From VGBV01 sp963813725 (GTDB lineage: Bacteria; Actinomycetota; Thermoleophilia; Solirubrobacterales; 70-9): a stretch of 64,000 bases of DNA. Location: the NCBI GenBank assembly GCA_963813725.1, contig CAWFAI010000014.1, positions 31,810-95,809 on the forward strand, read 5' to 3'. Position 1 is the stretch's first letter, and each line of letters starts with the position of its first letter. The translations under genes and the position numbers were made by a program. The notes beneath the pieces were generated by a model. It made no database searches. It was not told the origin of the DNA and was given only the letters and a program-made list of their open reading frames with translations. Below, piece after piece: positions 24,717 through 32,804 of this stretch.

Positions 24717-25532
24717 CTACTCCTCAAGCCCGGCGGCTTCGAGGGCTTCGGCTCTTTCGCGGAACACCCGGCGTCTCGTCACCCTTCCATCGGCGATCCA
24801 GGTGACCGACCAGAAGTGCAGCTGCGTCTCCACGCCGGCCCTGCCGCAGGCGGTGAGGAGACCGCCGAACAAGAACCGATCATCCGCCGCTTCGGCGACC
24901 TCCTCGAACCCACATTGGAGGCTCTCCCACGGCTCCACCACGGCCTCGTCGAACCACTGGCGAACCTCCGCTCTCCCCCGATAGGTCCGGGGAAGGTCCG
25001 ACCAATAGAGGGGATCCTCCCATTCGACGTCGGGACTGACGGTGGCGATGAACGCCTCGGCGTCCCGTCGGTTGACGGCATCGACCTGTCGAACGGCGAT
25101 CTCTATCTGCTCCTGCGGCATCGGCCGCTCCGTCAGCACGGCGGCTTCGAGGCCTTCCTTCGGGTCGAGGAAGGCGCGAATCAGAGTCGCCTTGCCGTTC
25201 TTGAAGTCGACCACGTTGACGTAGGGCGACTCGGTCTCGGCACCGCTCTCGCTGCCACGGGCGCGGATGCTGCCGATCCCGACGACGCGATCGCCGAGGT
25301 CCCGGATCTCCGGGTAGTCGAGATGGGTCTCGCCCAACGCCTCGTACACGTCTCGGATTCCCTTGCGAACGCCCTCGTGTCCCCGATATACGGCCGCCTC
25401 CCCTCCGAGGCCCGTGAGGATCGCCGGATGCCACTCCACCTCGGGGTCGAACTCCTCCAACAGCGCGTCAATGTCGCGGCGGTTAGCCGCCTCGGTTCCG
25501 CGCTTGAAGGCTTCGACGTTCTCCTGCGACAT
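24717..25532 (-). CDS. Tandem double SnoaL/NTF2-like protein (array members 11 and 12 fused)
   Basis: One open 271-aa frame with two complete SnoaL domains. Domain 1 (1 to about 136): MSQENVEAFKRGTEAANRRD, RGHEGVRKGIRDVYEAL, ending DPKEGLEAAVLTE. Domain 2 (about 139-271): MPQEQIEIAVRQVDAVNRRD, YRGRAEVRQWFDE, ending RAEALEAAGLEE. The link RPM replaces the stop-Ala-Met of the standard junction: TAG-GCG-ATG has become CGG-CCG-ATG. The two domains are clearly different paralogs, not a recent duplicate. Domain 1 is closest to the member at 30358-30744. Whether it folds as an internal dimer is inference, but SnoaL proteins are often dimers. Confidence 0.87.
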   Translation of the reverse strand: MSQENVEAFKRGTEAANRRDIDALLEEFDPEVEWHPAILTGLGGEAAVYRGHEGVRKGIRDVYEALGETHLDYPEIRDLGDRVVGIGSIRARGSESGAETESPYVNVVDFKNGKATLIRAFLDPKEGLEAAVLTERPMPQEQIEIAVRQVDAVNRRDAEAFIATVSPDVEWEDPLYWSDLPRTYRGRAEVRQWFDEAVVEPWESLQCGFEEVAEAADDRFLFGGLLTACGRAGVETQLHFWSVTWIADGRVTRRRVFRERAEALEAAGLEE

Positions 25533-25535
25533 CGC

Positions 25536-25940
25536 CTACTCCTCAAGCCCGGCGGCTTCGATGGCGTCGGCGCGGCTGGAGAACCATGCGACCCGGACGA
25601 TCTTCCCGTCCCGGAACGTCCAAACCGCATACAGAGTCGCCCCGACCTCGACCCCGCTCGTTCGTCCGCGGCCCCTCATGTCCGACTTCGAGATGACGTG
25701 GTCATCAGCCGCGATCAGTTCATCCGCCTCGTATTCGATGTGCTCCAGCCCCTCGCTCCACTCTCGAAACCAGCCACGCAAGCGCTCGCGGCCACGGTAG
25801 AGCCCGCCCTGTCGAAGAGGCCGGGTACGCTGGTCAATCTACTCGACTTCCGCGTCGTAAAGCGTCAGAACCGTCTCGGTGTCGCGGCGGCCTACGGCGT
25901 CGTAGACCCGACGAACGATCTCCACGTTCTCCTCCGACAT
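25536..25940 (-). pseudogene. SnoaL/NTF2-like array member 13, single amber codon
   Basis: The header MSEENVEIVRRVYDAVGRRD at 25940 and the end RADAIEAAGLEE at 25536 are in the same frame; the only interruption is TAG at codon 34, directly after YDAEVE, where relatives have Trp (VEW, codon TGG). The rest (GLYRGRERLRGWFREW) is intact. A single G-to-A change, or suppression of amber, would explain it. Confidence 0.75.
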
Positions 25941-25943
25941 CGC

Positions 25944-26070
25944 CTACTCCTCCAGCCCGGCTGGTTCGAGTGCCTGGGCGCGTTCCGGAAATACCTCGAT
26001 CGCGCGAGCTCGTCGCCACGAAGCGTCATTACAACCCACCACCGGCCTTCCACCACTGTTTGAGCGCGAG
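25944..26070 (-). pseudogene. SnoaL C-terminal relic, array member 14
   Basis: Only the last strand and tail remain: MTLRGDELARSRYF in one frame, then PERAQALEPAGLEE and TAG one frame over. No header or N-terminal half upstream. It joins member 13 by TAG-GCG-ATG and marks the upstream end of this tightly packed block. Confidence 0.6.
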
Positions 26071-26185
26071 GGAGGAGGACCCCATGCGCGTTGCAACCGG
26101 TAGACATTGGGTCGCGCCTTCGGGGGTGTAGGTGATGACCTCCAGCACACATCCGATGAGAACCCGGGCGGTGCGGTGCCCTCCG

Positions 26186-26921
26186 CTAGTCAACCGTGCA
26201 GGCGTCTCCGACGCCGTCCGGAGGTTCGTCCCGGTCCTCCTGCTCGGGGTTAGAGGTAGTGGGGCAGTTGTCGTCGGAGTCGGCAACGCCGTCGCCGTCG
26301 GCGTCGGCGGGCGTGTCGCCGTCCGTGGTCTCGCCGTCCGTGTTGCTCGCCGTCCGTGGTCTCGCCGTCCGTGGTCTCGCCGTCCGTGGTCTGGGCTGGC
26401 TGCCCGTCGCCGTCGCCGTCGATCACGGCAAACGCTCCGGCGGCGCCGCCCGCCAGTGCGATCGCGCCGGCGATGAGAATGACCGCCTTGTGGGAGGCAG
26501 ACCACGCGGCGATGCGATCGAGCATTCCCGGCGGCGGCGCGATGGCGGCGATCTGCTGAAGGTTCTGTGAGGTGAGCTCGGCGGCCTCGGGATCACCCGC
26601 CGCCTCGAACAGCTCGCCGGCGCTGCCGAGGAGCTCGGTCGCGGCGCCGCCGTTGCCGGCAGCGATATTGAGCGTGCCGAGCTCGTGCAGCGCCCATGCC
26701 TCCGCGGCCACGTCCTCAAGCGCTAGCGCCGCCTCCTTTGCGAGCCCCAGGGTCCAGACTAGGTCCCGCCACCGCTGGGCGAGCAGGAGAATGCTTACGA
26801 GCACTCGTGCAAAGCGCAGAACGTCCCTGAAGCGGCCCTCTCGGTAGCGCTCATTTAGGGTGGCGAGCAGGCGATCGACCTCCTTCGCAACCGTCGCGGG
26901 GTCCGGGTCCTGGATGAGCAT
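26186..26921 (-). pseudogene. TPR-like / membrane / thrombospondin type 3 protein, one frameshift
   Basis: Minus-strand gene with a helical TPR-like region (TLNERYREGRFRDVLRFARV, EAWALHELGTLNIAAGNGG, LFEAAGDPEAAEL), a single membrane helix (AVILIAGAIALAGGAAGAF), a repeat of TTDGE, and then, after a one-base shift near 26340, a calcium-binding thrombospondin type 3 unit: DADGDGVADSDDNC, GVGDACTVD and stop. Topology would put the TPR part in the cytoplasm and the Ca-binding part outside. The frame continues upstream of 26921 without a clear start, so the N-terminus is uncertain. Confidence 0.65.
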
Positions 26922-27309
26922 CCTGAGGTTGGACGCCGCTCGCTCGTCCTGAGCGATGACCTCCTCAGCCTCCGTGATGGCTGCTCGGTCGCTCAGCCTG
27001 GAGGGCTCCGGCCGGGTCGACGGAGCGCCTCGGCAAGGCTTGCCCGCTCGGCCACCTCGGCCTTCTCGGCCGGTTCAATGAGCGTGTTCCGTCCGGGACC
27101 TACGTAGAGCAAGCCGCGACCACGCGAACCGAGGCTGCGTAGTCCCGGCTGACGGTCGGGTTCTTCACCAGGACCTCTGCCAGATCGTATCGGTCGACGC
27201 CAGAGCGGCGCCTCGGCCACGAGCGCCGCCGCGGCAGTCGCTCACGTGGGTCAACCGATCGGTTTCTCGCAGCAGACTCCTGCGACTTGCCGCTGACCCT
27301 CGCCCGCAA
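26922..27309 (-). pseudogene. Probable N-terminal continuation of the TPR-TSP3 gene, broken
   Basis: Coding-like pieces in three frames lead toward the gene above: DRYDLAEVLVKNPTVSRDYA, then LLYVGPGRNTLIEPAEKAEV, then LSDRAAITEAEEVIAQDE directly in frame with its start. No family recognised; I only infer that they were one gene because they share strand, order and character. Confidence 0.35.
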
Positions 27310-27564
27310 AGCGACCTAGGTCTGTACTCCCACGAGTACCGTCCAATTTCCATAGGGCTGGCCCTGCCGCCCCTGGTCGTGGAGACCTAGCTACTGCTTC
27401 TCCGTCCAAGTGGGCTACTCGGAAGCTCCCCTATCGGCATCCGGGACTTCCGCATTCACGCATACGCAGGGGCGACGGCCACGCGCGGATCCCGCTCGAG
27501 GTCGCGTTCGAAGTTCGCGGTCGCTACCGCCAACGCTATCGCGCCTATCTGCGAAAGTCGGCGG
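27310..27564. repeat. Gap with a variant intercassette repeat
   Basis: 27347-27415 is a variant repeat (plus-strand GLALPPLVVET with stop, then CTCCGTCC). The remaining ~150 bp before the phosphate transporter show no gene. Confidence 0.45.
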
Positions 27565-28567
27565 ATGGACGCAGGGCTCGCGATCGCGGTCCTCCTCGCC
27601 CTCGGCTTCGCGGTCACGAACGGTTTGCACGACGCCTCGAATGCGATCGCGACCCTCGTCGCCACCCGCGCCGCCACGCCGTCGCAGGCGATCCTCCTGG
27701 CGACGGTCTTCAACCTGCTGGGCCCGCTGCTGGTGGGCGCCGCCGTCGCCGACACGATCGGCGGCATCGTCACCGTGTCGCCCTCGGCCGCGATCGAGGT
27801 GATCGGCTCGGGCTTGCCGCGGCCACCGCCTGGAACCTGGCGACCTGGCGGCTGGGCTTGCCCTCGAGCTCCGGTCACGCTCTGGTCGGCGGCCTGGTCG
27901 GCGCCGCCGTGGTCGAGGGAGGCGTCCACGCGGTCAACTGGGGCGGGCTCGACGGCCTCCACCCGGTTGGCGTCTTCGGGACGCTGATCGCGCTCGCGGT
28001 CTCACCGGTGCTCGGTGGCCTCGCCGCGCTGGTGGTGATCCGGACCCTCCGGCGCGTCGACGTGCGGGGTACGCGGCGCTGGCGCGGCAAGGTCCAGGGC
28101 GGCAGTGGATCACCTCCGCGGCACTCTCTTTCAGCCACGGCGCCAACGATGCCAGAAGTCGGTCGGTGTTGTCGCTGCGCTGCTGCTCGCCGACGGGCGG
28201 ATCGACTCGCTCTCCGCTCCCATCTGGGTGATCGTCGCCTGCTCCGCGCGCTGACGCCGGCACGCACTGGGCGGTTGGCGGATCATTCGTACCGTGGGTC
28301 GCCGGATCTACCGCATCCATCCACTCGAGGGCTCTCGAGCCAGACCTCGTCGGCAGCGTCATCTTCGGCGCCTCGCTCCTCGGCGCGCCCGTGTCGACAA
28401 GCCAGGTGGTCGCATCCTCGGTGGTCGGCATCGGGGCCGGACGTCGGCGCCTGCGCCACGTCAACTGGGAGATAGTTCGCCAGATCGGGCTCGCCTGGCT
28501 GATCACCCTCCCCGCTTCGGCGGCGCTCGCCGCCGCCGTGCTCAGCATCTGGCGGTTGCTGGCATGA
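27565..28567 (+). pseudogene. PiT-family inorganic phosphate transporter, many frameshifts
   Basis: MDAGLAIAVLLALGFAVTNG is followed by LHDASNAIATLVATRA, the first PiT signature. After PSAAIEVIGSGL the frame shifts to SSSGHALVGGLVGAAVVEGG, and later FSHGANDA, QKSVGVVAALLLADGR, LGAPVSTSQVVASSVVGIGA and WLITLPASAALAAAVLS appear in other frames up to TGA at 28565. All conserved parts of a ~330-aa PiT are present, but at least five indels separate them. The next gene is its usual DUF47 partner. Confidence 0.75.
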
Positions 28568-28610
28568 GCTCCGGCGAGATCGGCGCTGGTTTCTGCCCGA
28601 TACGCCCGAC

Positions 28611-29177
28611 GTGATGGGACTGCTTCGCGGGCAGACGGCGGTGACGATCGAGGCGCTGGAGGCCTTCGCGACCTGGGCCGCCGGCGACGCGGCCGCCGCC
28701 CAGATCGTTCGCGACGCCGAGCCTCGCGGCGACGCGGCCAAGCGCGAGGTGTTGAACGCCCTGCGCGAGGCCTTCGTGCTCCAGCTGGAGCCGGAAGACG
28801 TCTTCACCCTTTCTCGTGGCTCGACTGGATCCTCAACCACGCTCGCGACCTGATCGAGGAGGCCGAGGCGATGAACGTCTCCCCGACGCGGAATCGCCGG
28901 GATGACGAGCTGCTGGTTGAAGCGACCCGCCAGATTGACGAAGCGATCGGTCACCTCGGCTCGGACGATGACCAAACCACGCGGCCGCCGACGCCGCGAT
29001 CAAGACGGTGCGACGGCTGGAGCACTTCTACTACCGCGACACGGCCAAGCTGCTCGAGGTCGAGGACATGCGCGAGCGGATCGGGCTTCGGGAGCTCTAC
29101 CGCCGCTGCGACCGAATCGGCGAGGTCGTGATCGACGTCGCCGAGCGCATCGTCTAGCCGTCGTCAAGGAGAGCTGA
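28611..29177 (+). pseudogene. DUF47/PhoU-like PiT accessory protein, frameshifted
   Basis: MGLLRGQTAVTIEALEAFAT, KREVLNALREAFVLQLEPED, then other frames: LDWILNHARDLIEEAEAMNV, RRLEHFYYRDTAKLLEVEDM and RELYRRCDRIGEVVIDVAER, ending in VVKES and TGA. This is the helical Pit accessory (DUF47) family that regulates PiT uptake. Three or more indels. The pair PiT-DUF47 was one operon. Confidence 0.75.
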
Positions 29178-29515
29178 GCTCAGCGATAAGCTGGGCGCCT
29201 GGTTGGTCCAGCCATAACACCGTCGCTAACGTACTTTTAGGCGAGGATCGGATGAGAGCCCGCGAACGCGCTCCGCGAAGCAGTAGTGACCCGGCCTTCC
29301 CAGTAACACTCCTTTTCGGGAGGGCTGGCGCTGCCGCTCCTAGTCGTGGAGATCTTTCTACCTCTCCGCGAGTCTGGCTCCTTCTTCTCGTCAGCGGCTA
29401 TATGACCACTAGGTCTCCGAGCGGCTCCCCTGCTGCCTTACGCGATGCGGCGCGAGGTTCCTGCCAGTAGCTTGCACGCTACGGACGGTTCGGTAGTTTC
29501 GTCCCGCGCTGCGCC
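29178..29515. repeat. Gap with a composite intercassette repeat
   Basis: 29270-29360 join a GCAGTAGTGACCCGGCCTTC piece of the standard repeat to a variant tail (CTGGCGCTGCCGCTCC...GTCGTGGAG). Otherwise I see nothing in it. Confidence 0.45.
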
Positions 29516-30270
29516 ATGGACCAGCGGTCTGACCAAGTCGATCGGTATGAAGCCGTAAGGCAGTACTCGCTCGCCGAGATCCTTGGGGTGTGGCGGCGGC
29601 GGCCGTCCCGATGGGCGTTCTCGCCTGGATCGTTGCTCCCTGGCTCAGGGATCAACTCGGGGGCGATGAGCCGTTCGCTCAGGCCCTGCTGATCTGCATC
29701 ACCGCGGGGCTCATCTGGCAATTTGTGCTCGTCCTGATCCTCACCAGGCGCGAGCTGGGCGGACTCCAATGGCCGCGCGTGCGCGATGCCCTCTGGCTGC
29801 GGGCACCCCGCGATCCGAAGACCGGGCGCGTAGGCGGACGGGTGTGGTGGTGGGTGCTGCCGTTCATATTGCTCTTCGCCCTCGAGGCGGCCGTGTCAAT
29901 CCCGTTATTGGTGAGGTCTTCGCCGACTTCGTGGACTCGGACAGTGGCGAGGAGTTCTTCAGCGGCGCGTGGGGTTGGTTCGCGGTGGTCGTCGTGCTCG
30001 TCGTCTTCACACGGTGCTCGGCGAGGAACTGCTCTTCCGAGGTCTTCTGCGCCGCGTGCAGGGCGTTTTCGGAAGGGGCGACTGGGTCGCCAACGGGGTG
30101 ATCTTCGCGGTCTACCACCTCCACACGCCCTGGGTGATTCCCACCTCCCTGGTGGACATCTTTGCCCTCGCCTATCCGTCGCGGCGGTTCCAGAGCGCCT
30201 GGATGGGGATCATCGTTCACTTGGTTCAGAGCATCCTCATCGGGGTCACCTCGCCCTCGTGCTCGACTAG
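29516..30270 (+). pseudogene. CPBP (CAAX-like) intramembrane metalloprotease, frameshifted
   Basis: MDQRSDQVDRYEAVRQYSLA starts the chain; helices follow in a second frame (VLAWIVAPWLRDQLGG), then a third (GEEFFSGAWGWFAVVVVLVV). The catalytic motifs GEELLFRGLLRRV (EExxxR), FAVYHLHTPW and HLVQSILIGV are all there, ending LVLD with TAG at 30268. Three indels. CPBP proteases cleave membrane peptides and occur beside bacteriocin or phage-defence genes, but no such partner is seen. Confidence 0.7.
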
Positions 30271-30357
30271 GCCGCGCTGCTGCTTCGCGCGAGAGCGAGT
30301 GTTAGCTCGAGTCGCCGCTTTCAAGCTAGCGCTTTTCGTCCTAAGCGCGGTTCTGCG

Positions 30358-30744
30358 CTATTCCGACAGCCCGGCGGCTTCGAGGGCTTCGGCGGCTTCT
30401 GGTATGTCCGAACCCCAACGCCAAGGCTGCTCGCGGTACGGGTGAGCTAAGCCGATTCCGAATCGACGCCGCTGCCCTTGGCGAGCGTGGAGACGGCCGA
30501 GCGCGAGGACGGTGTCGCCGAGGTCTCGAATCTCCCTCGACACGCATTTCTTCGAAAACGTCGTCCACGTTTTTCCACGATCGCTGAGGCCCTCGTGACC
30601 GTGGTACACGGTCGCCTTGCCCTCAAGCACACCGTGAAGGCGTCGTACCACTCGGCTCGGGGTCGAGATCACAAGCATCGCCTCGATGTCGCGTCGGTTG
30701 TATGCTCTACTGCCCTTGAACAGCTCAACGTTCTCTTCCGACAT
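30358..30744 (-). pseudogene. SnoaL/NTF2-like array member 15, internally scrambled
   Basis: Open from MSEENVELFKGSRAYNRRD to AAEALEAAGLSE, but the middle alternates frames: the natural DAFTVCLE-like strand, VYHGHEGL, EIRDLGDTVLALGRLHA and GSGVDSESA come from different frames, so compensating indels keep the ends in frame. Closest to domain 1 of the fused protein at 24717-25532. Joined to member 16 by TAG-GCG-ATG. Confidence 0.65.
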
Positions 30745-30747
30745 CGC

Positions 30748-31102
30748 CTACTCCTGAAGCCCGGCGGCTTCGAGGGCTTCAGCTTCGTCTGTCGCGACCT
30801 CGTGTTCCGTGCCGTGCCGGTGCGCGATGTCGCGTTAGTGCTAGATCTCGGCACTGGCCTCATCTTCTCGTGGTGGCGACGGCGACGTGCTCGCCGACAT
30901 CGATGAGTTCGTCAGGGTGATCGACGCTCGCCACTTGCGCTGACTCGGCGAGGCCAGATAGTCTCCTCCCTTCCGCGCTCGTGACTCAGGCAGGGAGAGG
31001 ACGACAGTCCACTTCATCTCCGGATCGATTGCCTCGATGACGCTCGGATCGCCTTTCCAGGCTCGTACGCCCGCGCACAATCTCCACGTTCTCCTTCGAC
31101 AT
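30748..31102 (-). pseudogene. SnoaL/NTF2-like array member 16, decayed
   Basis: Header MSKENVEIVR at 31102, then one frame over VRAWKGDPSVIEAIDPEMKW and later ITLTN; the tail EALEAAGLQE with TAG at 30748 is in yet another frame. Shorter than its neighbours, so some sequence is also lost. Confidence 0.65.
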
Positions 31103-31232
31103 CGCCCACGCAGTATCTCGCCCTAGGCGCTGCGGGCCAGCGCGTTGCCACGGCTTCCACCCTTCCACCGATAAACCGGAGGGGCTCGCTCTGCCGGTGA
31201 TCGAGGTCGCGGCGTGACCGCGCGCCTACTCC
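31103..31232 (-). repeat. Intercassette repeat, copy 10
   Basis: Complete form: GATACTGCGTGGGCG leader before member 16, GGTTTATC core, plus-strand CHGFHPSTDKPEGLALPVIE tail with stop close to the stop of member 17. Confidence 0.75.
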
Positions 31233-31622
31233 TCACAGCCCGGCGGCTTCGAGGGCCTCGGCCGGGTCGGAATACATCTCCATCCGGGCGGCCTTGCCAT
31301 CGCGAATGGTCCAGACCTGGGCGAAGGACATCTCAACGGGCATCCCGGTCGATTTCGAGCGGGCGCGCTGGCGCACGAGTACAACCACCCTGTCGCCCGC
31401 GTCGTGGAAGGAATCTGCCTCCATTTCCCAGTCCTCCCACGCATCCGCCCACTCTCTGAGGAAGGTTCGCGCGCCGTCAGCGCCTTCGTAGACCTGCTGT
31501 CCGGGCCAGTGGAGGTTCGACACATCCCACACGAAGTCGGCCGTGGCGACCGGGGCGAAATCACCTGTGGCCGCGAACCGCTCGTAACCGGCTCGAACAT
31601 TCTCCACGTTCTCCTCCGACAT
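31233..31622 (-). CDS. SnoaL/NTF2-like protein, array member 17
   Basis: 129 aa: MSEENVENVRAGYERFAATG, FVWDVSNLHWPGQQVYEGAD, MSFAQVWTIRDGKAARMEMY, tail EALEAAGL and TGA, one codon earlier than the usual TAG that is still visible downstream. Intact. The WDVSNLHWPG segment carries two Trp in the pocket strand. Confidence 0.87.
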   Translation of the reverse strand: MSEENVENVRAGYERFAATGDFAPVATADFVWDVSNLHWPGQQVYEGADGARTFLREWADAWEDWEMEADSFHDAGDRVVVLVRQRARSKSTGMPVEMSFAQVWTIRDGKAARMEMYSDPAEALEAAGL

Positions 31623-31738
31623 CGCCCGCGCAGTATCTCGCTCTCGCCCGCCGGCCCGCAGCGCCACGGCTTCCACCTATCCACAGATAAACCGGAGGGA
31701 CTCGCTCTGCCGGTGATCGAGGTCGCGGCGTGACCGCG
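31623..31738 (-). repeat. Intercassette repeat, copy 11
   Basis: GAGATACTGCGCGGGCG leader before member 17 and the full core; nearly identical to copies 1 and 10 over the CCGGTTTATC part. Confidence 0.75.
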
Positions 31739-32137
31739 CTACTCCGACAGCCCGGCGGCTTCGAGGGCTTCTCCTTCGGTCAAAGAAGACGCCCCACCAG
31801 ACGGCCTTGCCGCGCCGGACGCGTATGGGCACCCAGATCGTGTCCTCGAAGGGCGTGGCGCTCTCCGCACCGTGGCCGCGAGTGTGGGCGACCGCAAGCA
31901 CCAGGTCATCGGCCAAGTCGCGCACCTCGACGACGTTCATCGTGAAGTCAGGTATTCCGTCGAAAGACTCTTCCACCAGCGTCGGATTCCATCGTGGCTG
32001 TGGTAGCCGCCCTCCACCGCGGCCAGCCGGGGATCAGCCCTTACGTTCTCGGCCTGCACTGCCAGAAACCCATCCAAATCCCTTCGGTTGAACGAGTCCA
32101 AGGCGCGGTAGGCCAGCTCGACGTTCTCCTGCGACAT
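31739..32137 (-). pseudogene. SnoaL/NTF2-like array member 18, two frameshifts
   Basis: MSQENVELAYRALDSFNRRD to GYHSHDGIRRWW; then ESFDGIPDFTMNVVEVRDL in the next frame; then the tail TEGEALEAAGLSE with TAG at 31739 in a third. Closest to member 2, which is intact. It is the first gene of the array in the direction of transcription. Confidence 0.75.
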
Positions 32138-32185
32138 CGCCCACGCAGTATCGCGCCATGCCTGCGGCAGCAGTGCCACGGCTTC
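32138..32185 (-). repeat. Truncated intercassette repeat, right edge of array
   Basis: Only the leader half (GCGATACTGCGTGGGCG and the GGAAGCCGTGGC part) is present; it stops about 60 bp before efp and marks the right limit of the array. Confidence 0.65.
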
Positions 32186-32228
32186 CAGGAGTCATGGCAC
32201 TACGGGATGCATGAGTTGGCCCGGCGGC

Positions 32229-32234
32229 TAGCCT
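32229..32234 (+). promoter_or_regulatory. -10 element before efp
   Basis: TAGCCT, 9 nt before the GTG of efp. It gives efp its own promoter, which would be needed after separation from pepP. Confidence 0.5.
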
Positions 32235-32243
32235 TCCGAGCCC

Positions 32244-32804
32244 GTGATAAGTACGAACCAATTCAAGAACGGCACCCACATCGACGTGGACGGGACGGTC
32301 TTCAAGGTCGTCGAGTTCCAGCACGTGAAGCCCGGCAAGGGTGGCGCCTTCGTGCGCTCGAAGCTGAAGCGGGTCGAGGACGGGGCCGTGATCGACAAGA
32401 CCTTCAAGGCCGGTGAGAAATTTCGCCCCGTCCGGACCGAAGCCAAGAAGATGCAGTACCTCTACGAGGACGGATCCAACGTCGTGCTGATGGACAACAC
32501 CAGCTACGACCAGGTGGAGATCCCCAAGACCGTCGCGGAAGAGGCCTTGAAGTGGGTGCCCCCCAACTCCGACGTGGAGCTGCTGCTGGTGGACGAGCGC
32601 CCCAGCGACGTGCAGGTGCCGAGCGCGGTCGAGCTGACTGTCGCGAAGACCGACCCGGGCGTCAAGGGCGACACCGCCTCGGGCGGCGGCTACAAGCCGG
32701 CGACGCTCGAGACCGGCGTCGTCGTGCAGGTGCCGCTGTTCATCGACGAGGGCGAGAAGGTCCGCGTCGACACCCGCAGCGGCGAGTACGTCAGCCGCGC
32801 CTAA
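32244..32804 (+). CDS. efp: Translation elongation factor P
   Basis: 186 aa, standard EF-P length with three beta-barrel domains. EF-P enters the ribosomal E site and relieves stalling at polyproline. MISTNQFKNGTHIDVDGTVF opens domain I; the tip loop reads HVKPGKGGAF, placing the modifiable Lys after Pro-Gly. GETASGGGYKPATLETG-like residues (DTASGGGYKPATLETG) mark domain III. In other actinobacteria it follows pepP directly; here 26 kb lie between. It converges with the MBL gene, sharing 4 bp. Confidence 0.97.
   Translation: MISTNQFKNGTHIDVDGTVFKVVEFQHVKPGKGGAFVRSKLKRVEDGAVIDKTFKAGEKFRPVRTEAKKMQYLYEDGSNVVLMDNTSYDQVEIPKTVAEEALKWVPPNSDVELLLVDERPSDVQVPSAVELTVAKTDPGVKGDTASGGGYKPATLETGVVVQVPLFIDEGEKVRVDTRSGEYVSRA

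Noticed and set aside
16978..31738. Integron cassette array with attC sites
   Set aside because: Spacers are not attC-like (no R''/R' boxes with variable loop), the repeats include promoter and coding ends, and no intI gene is seen.
16190..32137. Diversity-generating retroelement
   Set aside because: No reverse transcriptase, no template/variable repeat pair with adenine-specific changes in the window.
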